A stretch of DNA of 64,000 nt from Acanthococcus lagerstroemiae. Taxonomy: Eukaryota; Arthropoda; Insecta; Hemiptera; Eriococcidae. Of the stretch, positions 56,553 to 64,000 are shown in pieces. The translations under genes were made by a program, and so were the position numbers. The number at the start of each line of letters is the position of its first letter. Within the stretch, counting starts at the first letter, position 1. Under the pieces are notes generated by a model, which was given only the letters and a program-made list of their open reading frames with translations, did not search any database and had not been told where the DNA came from. Location of the stretch: NCBI GenBank assembly GCA_031841125.1, contig CM063109.1:22663321-22727320 (forward strand). Reading direction: 5' to 3'.

Positions 56553-57205
56553 AAGGACCTGACTTCCGAAACGCGCTTAGTCCAAAACACAAAAGTTTGG
56601 GAAATTACAAAAATGTAACTAAAGTCTGGTCCAGTTAAGAAACATAATTTGCAACCCGCAATACACATCGATAATGGGCAGTCTGAAGTTGGAGGGTAAG
56701 GACGACTTCACGAACACGTTATCAGCGCCGTGAAAAAATTGTGTTTCTTAACTGGACCAGACTTTTAAGGTCCTATTTCATTATCACACTTTATCGGTAC
56801 TTTGAATGTTTGAACACATATAACTCGACTCCTAATAGAGATAGAAATTCGCGGTGAACGCTCGACTGTGAATTTTCTTCTTCTTCACCAGATAGTGCTA
56901 ACATCTCAAATTCGGAACTTTTGGACTAAGCGCGTTTTGGAGAAGTCAGGTCCTCAAAAAGCTGACCACCGAAATGCCCTTAATCCAAAACACAGAAGTT
57001 TGGCGAATTTACAAAAATGCAACTAAGGTTCTATTTACTATCATAGTCGTATCAGTGCTTCGAACAAATATAACTGGCCTCGTAAAAGAGACAGAAATTC
57101 GCGGTGAACACTGAAATGTGTATTTTCTTCTTCTCCGCCAGATAGCGCTGAAATCTGAATTTCGGTAATTTTGAACTATACACGCGTTTCGGAAGTCAGG
57201 TTCTC
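56553..57205. repeat. Two related inverted-repeat elements in tandem, with a nested palindrome
   Basis: Unit 1 (about 56553-56955) has inverted ends AGGACCTGACTTC...AACGCGCTTAG and CTAAGCGCGTTTT...GAAGTCAGGTCCT. Unit 2 (about 56958-57205) repeats GAAATGCCCTTAATCCAAAA, GAAATTCGCGGTGAAC and CGCGTTTCGGAAGTCAGG. A palindrome with arms AGTCTGGTCCAGTTAAGAAA (about 56623-56770) is inserted in unit 1 only; unit 2 shows the empty site. Confidence 0.8.
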
Positions 57206-57452
57206 ATTGTATTAATAACGTTATCTGAAGAAAATCTATTACATACCATATAACAGTTAACTAGACATATCGAATAACCTAACGAACCATAACTGCCAAA
57301 CGTAATATAAATCAAATAACATAACCCTAACAATGGCCTTGACCTCATTTAAATACCGGTTTTCTATAGAGACACGTTTGCCTAGGTACGCATGTCCAGC
57401 ATAGGCAAATAAGGCCTAGCTAGCCTTAGCATCTTGTGTGTACATCAAATAA

Positions 57453-57695
57453 CAGGGACGAAACTACAGTGGGTGTGGGGGAAGGGTTGAAATACCCCCA
57501 ATAATTTGGCAGTCAGCAACTTTTGAAACTGATCATTTGACTTTTTCATTTTTTATGAAAGTTTATTTATATATTTATTTTTTATTCAATTACAAAATCG
57601 GCAAATTTTTATTTTTCAAAAAATATTTGTCGACAAATTTGTCTTCTCCACCTCCCTAAACTAAAAGTCAAATTTCGTTTTTGAAAACGGAGTAC
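57453..57695. mobile_element. CAGGGACGAAACT MITE family, copy 1
   Basis: It starts CAGGGACGAAACTACAG and ends with AAAAGTCAAATTTCGTTTTT. It aligns with 58361-58620 through AATAATTTG(G/A)CAGT, TTTGAAACTG, ACTTTTTCATTTT and AAATCGGCAAATTTT. Confidence 0.75.
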
Positions 57696-57699
57696 CCTA

Positions 57700-58355
57700 G
57701 ACTTGTCAGGGACTAGTCGGTCAAAAGCCGAAGGTTTCCAGCTGAGTATCGAACGTTATCTTACAGGTTGAGACGAGGCTGAAATGTGGAAGACATTCCG
57801 AAAATCTGAAAGTCGGTAGCAAACGCTGAAATCCATTCTGTTTTTACTAGATTCTGTTTGACCTGTAGCCTGAAATTTGAGAAAGTTGAACATTTTATTG
57901 AAATCTAAAAGTTGAAAGCAAAAGACTTATTTTCCAATGTCACAAGCTGAATCTGATGGCAAATGTTCCACTGTTTATTTTACGGGCGGCATTGGTCCTG
58001 GTGAATACAGGAGGGAAATTTAGTCTGGAACAAAAGTCAGAACTCCATGTGTTTTTCCCATAAGAACGGAAGGAAACTTATGGCACGGATTCCTCTAATC
58101 CAATCAACCTGAAACTTTGTAGGTTTTTCTTTTGTTTTTGTTTTTCATTATTTTATTAGAGCCAATTTAGCAGACGAATTAGAGAAAATTCAGAAAAAAA
58201 TATCGCCAAGAGTAAATAACGACCGCCTTAATGTGTAAAGGAAGTTGTGTGTTCCTCTCAAGTATTTCTAACAGCCTTCCAGCTTACCCTTCCAGACTAA
58301 GCGGTATGCTCATGTGCGCAAATGTGAGTGCTTGGAGGATAAGTTTTCAATCTGT
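57700..58355. other. Sequence between two MITE copies, nothing recognised
   Basis: Non-coding on both strands as far as can be seen. Confidence 0.4.
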
Positions 58356-58360
58356 ACATG

Positions 58361-58625
58361 CAGGGAACGAAACTATGGGAGGGGTGAACCACCCTAATAA
58401 TTTGACAGTTGGCAAATTTTGAAACTGTTTATTTGAATTTTTCATTTTCTAAAAACGTTTGTTTGTTCCTTCGTTTATTTTTTTCCTATTACAAAATGTT
58501 TTGATTGAAAAATCGGCAAATTTTCAAATTTAAAAAAATGTTGTTGGCGAACTTTTAGTTTTCAAAAAACATTTGCCGGTGAATCCCCCCCCCCCCTGAA
58601 AGTCAAATTTCGTCTCCGTCAAACA
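58361..58625. mobile_element. CAGGGACGAAACT MITE family, copy 2
   Basis: It starts CAGGGAACGAAACTATGGG, and the right end GTCAAATTTCGTCTCCGT is a degraded inverted counterpart. Same family as 57453-57695, same orientation, about 910 bp apart. Confidence 0.75.
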
Positions 58626-58859
58626 AACACGAAAATTTGGCATATGAAATAATAAAAAAATCGAATTTCGTTAGTACAAAAAATAATTATAAAATAGTAA
58701 GAAGTAGAGACTAATACAAAATCATTACGAGAAAACTATGAATTCTCATATGTACGTGGTTAAAAGGAGAATGCATAAAGCATAATATTGATATCTTAGG
58801 CGTAGCTAAAGTGAAAAGAAAGGGGGGCGGGAAATATTATCTGTACTAAGGAAGAAAAT

Positions 58860-59230
58860 CAGGGTGTTCACAGAAATTGAAAAGTAAAAATGAAGTACTT
58901 TTTCAGAACCCTCTGCAAGACTGTAGCCGTCATATTTACCATCTTTTCCCCGAGTGAGCAAAGCTTTTCTTCGGTTTCCAATTATTTTATCCCCTTTACC
59001 CCTCCCTACTTTTTGCTCTCCGAACTACCCCTCCTTGTGAATATACATCCTGAGCTACACTTTTTAATTACCAATTATATATGGGAAACGCAAAAAATTT
59101 TTTTTTAATATTTCTAACAAAAATGAAGGACTTTTCAATTTTTTGTTAATTTCAGGACTTTTTAGGACGTTTAGGACCTAATTTCAAAATTCAGGACTTT
59201 CAGGACTTTTTAGCACCTGTAGACACCCTG
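58860..59230. mobile_element. hAT-like MITE (CAGGGTGT ends)
   Basis: It starts CAGGGTGTTCACAG and ends CACCTGTAGACACCCTG. It shares its interior with 7577-7908. GGACTTT and CAGGACTTT units repeat near the right end. No matching 8-bp flanks. Confidence 0.75.
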
Positions 59231-60285
59231 AAAGTATGCAGGGTATCTCTTTTGCAATGACCTCCTTTCCACCTGGTCAGTAGGCAACCTACCCCGAAAA
59301 TATGTAGATATGTTTGCATACTCTTACTTCTGAAAAGGCTGAGTTATGGTCAAATTTCAAAAAATTTTCTACGATTATATTTGAAATTTTTTTCTTTCTC
59401 AAACTGGAGATAGAGAGAAAAATGGTACCAGTAGGTAATAGCAGAAGGCTGTTGTAGTAACTACAGGAAAAAATGGTCGGAATCCGTTCAACAGGTGTTC
59501 ACAAAATCATTTTTAGAACAAATTATATCAGAAAATTTTCACATTTCTTCAATTCCCAGTAAAACTTGCTCTCTTCAGCTACTTTTTTATTATTCGCAAT
59601 AGATTGCCCATTAAATTTCCAATAAAAAGGTCATTAGCAATTTTCTTGTATCTGGATTAGAACTGCTCAAAATGGAGTTTAAGATATCCTCGTTAAGAAT
59701 TCGCACTTTTTAACACAGATGCACAGACGTTATGAAAATAATAATAATATTCTTCAGCTACTTTACCACTTCACCGGGGTCTATCGTTTATGGGGCTCTA
59801 TTCACCTCCCTCCTTTCATCTGTATACCCCATTTTTGAAACTGAGGCTCAAGCAATGACCGGTTCTAGTATTCTGTAACGTTTAATATGGGTATCCAATA
59901 ATTGGTTTCAACGATCGCTAAATTAGGTTTGGTAACATTTTGGCCATATTCCCCCGGACTGTGGCGCATAATGATGGGAAAGAGGTGCAAGATGACAGTT
60001 GTAACCACACTGAAAAAATTAAAGATCATAGAAAATACCTGAACATGATTTCCGTAAAAAAAATTTAACTTAGGGCAAAATTGTATTGGAACATTCTGGT
60101 ATATATTTTCTATTTACTCTAACACTCTGAGTAGGGGGTATTAATTTAGTGATGAAGAATGTTATTTATGTAGATTAAAGAATCTGGACCCAACAAATTA
60201 CTGTTGACATGCATAGAAGAACCAGCTGGGTTATAGTCTTATGATTACAATGTTATGAATAATGAAAAAAGGTTTCTCCCCATAT
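59231..60285. other. Unannotated intron sequence
   Basis: No gene or clear repeat ends seen. Confidence 0.4.
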
Positions 60286-62240
60286 TCAGATCCAGTCATT
60301 CCCGCTCAATGGAATAAGTTCGAGTAGATCATTATCTTTAAGGAAGGTGACGGAGATAAATTAGTAAATTACAGACCCATCTCTCTTTGCTTAAATGTGT
60401 GTACAGCTATTATAAAGGTTCTGAAGAACAGAATATACAACCAACTTTGCCTAAACCAGTCCCCAGAACAGGCAGAGTTCAAGAAATTGTTTTCAAAACT
60501 TGACCATATTCTATCCTTTAACCAAGTAGTGGGAAAAGCGACTATAAATCAAACTGAGGTTCACTTTTTGTTTACAAACTTTGAAAAAGTATTTGATTCA
60601 ACAGACCTTGACTTTCTGTGGTATGCTTCAAGTATTCGAGGGATAGAGGAAAAATTAATCAAAACACTACAAACAGTTTATAAAAATTCCATGGCTTATG
60701 TAAAGTTGGATAAGGAATGAGAACTCTTTCAAATAAAAAGAGGTATCGAACAAGGGGATCCTACTCGTATTTCCCCAATTTAAATATATTAAATATTCCA
60801 AATTCTTAAATTATTATTTAATTAATCAAAATTAAATTATTTTAATTTATAACAATATAAAAATAATTGAATTAGTATCTAATCTACAAACAAATTGTTT
60901 AAAATGATTCAACTATTTTTCTAATTTATTTATGAATATTAATATATAATAAAATTTAATATAAAGACTTAAGTAAAATCATCTTAATACAAAAAGAATC
61001 TAAAATTATTAATTTTTTTAAAATTTTATATGATACATTCTTCAATTAAAACCATAAACATATTTTTTTAAATAAAAACTTGTAAAATTAATTTTACATT
61101 AAAATTCATTACCTAATTAAATAAATGTTCCGATTCATTTACCATGTTTTGATTTATTTATTATAATAGACGGGCAATACGAACATATTTAAAATTTAAA
61201 TTCCTGATCTTTTTAACTGATTTACTTGAAGAAGCTTTCAAAAAGACATTATGGCTTAAAAATCAATGGGGATAATTTAAATGACCTTCGTTTTACTGAT
61301 AAGTAAAACCTTGGGTAAACTAAAGAAAACGTGTAAGAAGCTCTTGAAAATCTGTAAAAAAAAAAAAAAAAAAGTGGGCTTAAATGCCAATATATTAAAA
61401 GCAAAATATATGAGCAACAACATCGCTTCTAAATTGGGGACTGATGGTAAAGAAATAGAGGACGTACAAGCATATGTATATTTGGGACAATTCATTTTCT
61501 TCGAGGATAAAACAAATAAAGAAATTAGTACGAGAAAAGAAGCAACGTGGAAGAAATTTTAGACACTTGGAAAATTTTACAAAGCGAAGTTGAGCCTCAA
61601 ATTAAAAATTTTGATTCCAGAAAAAGCTGTACCCTCACGTCCCTCCAATATAAGGCTTGGACATAGTCACTCACAAAAACTCAACTAAAACGGTCCCAGA
61701 GCACAGAGTGTTCTATTCTGAGAATCAAAAGAAAAGATAAAATTACAATTAAAATGTAAAATCAGACTACAAACAGGAAGTAAGGACATAAGCTTATACC
61801 TACTGCTGGATATAAATACGAGTACAAAGGTAAAATACTGGGGAGTTGAACATTTTCAGTACTAACGTTGAACATTTCCAGTACTAACATACGCAGCACA
61901 AACATGGGCACTAACTAAAAAACAAATGGAAAGACTAGAAGTGATGGTAAGAAGTATGGATAGGAGTTCACTGGGAATTAAAAAGAAAGATAGAATAAAG
62001 AACACAAAATTGAGAGAAACAACTGGTGAAAGATGTAGGCGTAGGCAAAACTATTAGAAACATGAAATGGGCATACGCGGGACATGTTTCCAGGCAAGAG
62101 AACAGTGGATGGAGTAAGATAATGAACGAGTGGATACCAAGGGACAGAAAGAGAAATAGGAGTAGGTCAGCAATGAGATGGGGGAATGATATAATTAAAT
62201 CACATGGTTTCGCACATCTTAGTGTCATGAAACGTTAAGA
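60286..62240 (+). pseudogene. Degenerate LINE reverse transcriptase, split by an AT-rich insert
   Basis: Frames read YRPISLCLNVCTAIIKVLKN (about 60370), QAEFKKLFSKLDHILSFNQV, motif A LFTNFEKVFDSTD (about 60573, Asp replaced by Asn), and RGIEQGDP (about 60740). After an AT-rich insert come AYVYLGQFIFF (about 61471), LTYAAQTWALTKKQMERLE (about 61885), RNMKWAYAGHVSRQ (about 62058) and AMRWGNDIIKSHGF. Stops and frameshifts are frequent. Its domain style is close to the LINE at 52.1-54.9 kb. Confidence 0.8.
60775..61215. mobile_element. Extremely AT-rich insert in the LINE RT
   Basis: About 440 bp, far richer in A and T than its surroundings, separating motif B from the C-terminal part of the RT. 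AATTTAAAT stands near the left edge and ATTTAAATT near the right, possibly short inverted ends. Confidence 0.55.
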
Positions 62241-62330
62241 CGTATGTTTTCGTGTTCGTTCGTCGGGTAACTAAGAGCATATTTGTGCGTGTAACAGTAG
62301 AAATTAATTATCAACGGTAAATTTGATACT

Positions 62331-63341
62331 GTGTTTTGTTCGAAATTCAGCATGAGTCCTCCTACAAGAAGTGTTGACATCCAAGGTATAGTGAACACAG
62401 TGATTAAGTTACTGGACTTTCTAGGCGCACTATCACAGGCGGTCACCAAGGCCCTTGAAACACGTATTAAGGAATTCATTGAGCCTGTGATACAGCCCCT
62501 GCGTGATAAAATTGTGAATTTAGAACGGAAGCTGTTTGATCTTAATCAGTACATGCATGAGGAGCTGGACACACATGAGCAATACTCGAGGCGGAACAAT
62601 TTGGAATTCCCGAAATTCTACACGAAGAGACAGACGAAATAGTGAGAAACAAGGTACGAGAGAAGCTTGATGTACAACTTCCTGCAAACGCCATATGTCG
62701 CTCTCATCGGGTAGGTAATTTAGACAGTAAAAAAAAAGGATTCTGGTCCTCGTCCAATTATCGTAACGTTCTCTACTAACAATCTCCATCAAGAAGTTTT
62801 CTCGAACAAAAAGAAACTTAAGGGAACAGGAATTACGCTGAGGGAAGACCTCACGCGGGAAAGGCAAAAAGTATGTAAGGAGGCTGTGAAAAAATTCGGT
62901 ACGAAGAACGTCTGGACTATCGACGGCCGAATACATATCAAAGACGCTACCAAATATAAAATATTTATAACCCGAATGAGCGAACTGCTACATTTGAGCT
63001 CAGCAACAACTCCAAATATACACAATCAAGTCGAAACTACCGCGTCTACCGAACCTGAGTTGCCGAACGCTGATATGTCAAGTCACGACACGCACACATC
63101 AGACAAAAATCAAATTAAAACTTGCGATCTAGGACTATTAATCAAGCCCGAGGAACGAACGCCGAACTTTCCTAACGATATGCTACACTGTCAGTGGTAT
63201 CCGTATTTAAGTATCTTTATCTTATTCACTTCCATTATGATTTATCTGATTATCTCGTATTTATACATCAACCGTTATTTCAAATGCCAGTTTTTGTCTA
63301 CTTCTGCTATTTATCTTTATTTATTTTTTCTCTCTTTTTAA
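62331..63341 (+). pseudogene. ORF1 of a Jockey/CR1-like non-LTR retrotransposon
   Basis: The first frame (62331-62640) has a coiled-coil-like segment, IQPLRDKIVNLERKLFDLNQ, followed by EQYSRRNNLE, a hallmark of L1-like ORF1 proteins. The frame then shifts: EETDEIVRNKVREKLDVQLP, CRSHRVG (about 62697), and after a second shift at the A run at 62729-62737, PRPIIVTFST, KKLKGTGITLREDLTRERQK and KNVWTIDGRIHI. ORF1 proteins of this type bind RNA and act as chaperones during retrotransposition. Two frameshifts show that this copy is damaged. Confidence 0.82.
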
Positions 63342-63480
63342 TTTTCAATTACCGAATCTCGTCACTTATCTGTCGCATTTTTTATTTTCTATTTTCCATT
63401 TATCTTTTACATACACTTTAATAATATCTATACACGGGCTGCTGCTCCTCTTCCTTCTCTCCCCTTATTACAGCTCTTGT

Positions 63481-64000
63481 GTCGTCTTCCTCATACGGCG
63501 CAGGTTTGACTGACAGAGGAGTCATCAGGGGCCTACAACTAAGATGCTTTTACCAAAATGTGAGAGGACTAAGAACGAAACTTCAAGATTTCAGAGTAAC
63601 TGTTCTGGCAAACAATTACGACATAATCGCTATCACTGAAACTTGGTTACAAGACGATATAAATACCAACGAATTATTTGATACCGGGTATAATGTCTTT
63701 CGGGAAGATAGAAATCAACAAACAGTGGGCAAAGCTAGAGGAGGGGAGAGTTCTGATTGCGGCTCGGAATAGTTACATAGCAGAAAGAATTGATTGGTTA
63801 CCAACACCCAGTACTGCATGTGAACACATCTGGATAAAGTTAAAACCGACAAATAACTGTGCCTCAGTTTACTTAGGAGCTTTTTACTTCCCTCCAAATT
63901 CACAACGAATCGACTATTTAGATATTTATAAAACGATAACCCACCACAATTTAACCTGTCAAAACGTATTACTAATTGGAGACTTTAATCTTCCCCCGGC
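63481..64000 (+). pseudogene. Endonuclease start of the same retrotransposon ORF2, runs off the window
   Basis: The frame begins near 63481 and reads LRCFYQNVRGLRTKLQDF, then YDIIAITETWLQDDI and YNVFREDRN, the N-terminal apurinic-endonuclease motifs of Jockey/CR1-like elements. A frameshift near 63742 (GAGGAGGGGAG) moves the frame; it continues VLIAARNSYIAERIDWLPT, YLGAFYFPPNS and LLIGDFNLPP up to the edge. The catalytic TETW and GDFN motifs are intact. Together with ORF1 just upstream this is the youngest-looking coding retroelement, but it is broken at three places. Confidence 0.85.

Noticed and set aside
58860..59230. 8-bp target duplication for this MITE
   Set aside because: The flanks AAGAAAAT and AAAGTATG do not match well enough.

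Overview
The window is eukaryotic, most likely an insect; Hemiptera is only a weak guess from the repeat content. It is AT-rich, has no dense ORFs, and consists mostly of transposon debris inside the very long introns of one host gene. No prokaryotic gene, operon, rRNA, complete tRNA or CRISPR array is visible.

The host gene lies on the minus strand. It is an orthologue of hephaestus / polypyrimidine tract-binding protein (PTBP). Eight exons, each bounded by AG/GT splice sites and in consistent reading phase, run from 55796 down to the stop codon at 5959. They have 50, 110, 34, 93, 217, 78, 64 and 96 nt, 742 nt in all, and encode the last 246 residues: the end of the RRM2-RRM3 linker, RRM3, the RRM3-RRM4 linker, RRM4 and a short tail. 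RRM1, RRM2 and the promoter lie beyond the right edge. The introns span 3.0 to 13.9 kb. The 34-nt exon has the same length, phase and protein position as the vertebrate PTBP exon whose skipping triggers nonsense-mediated decay. CU-rich and U-rich tracts, the kind of RNA that PTB binds, lie just upstream of it.

Between the exons lie: (a) decayed non-LTR retrotransposons in both orientations (about 7.3-8.9, 13.1-14.3, 18.6-23.7, 20.1-20.5, 38.0-38.3, 42.2-42.8, 44.5-45.2, 52.1-54.9, 60.3-62.2 and 62.3-64.0 kb, the last running off the window); (b) a Penelope-like element with a GIY-YIG domain (14.3-16.4 kb); (c) many nonautonomous DNA elements, most with hAT-like CAGGG or CAGTG ends and 8-bp target-site duplications, some nested three deep; (d) five copies of a 350-400 bp inverted-terminal-repeat family; (e) minisatellites, degenerate short-repeat fields and long palindromes. 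No transposase ORF was recognised, so all DNA elements here appear nonautonomous.

Layout: 1-5.9 kb lies downstream of the PTBP stop codon; 5.96-55.8 kb holds PTBP exons and introns; 55.8-64 kb is a further upstream intron filled with repeats and retrotransposons. Apart from the PTBP exons, nearly every longer ORF is a broken mobile-element frame or a chance frame.
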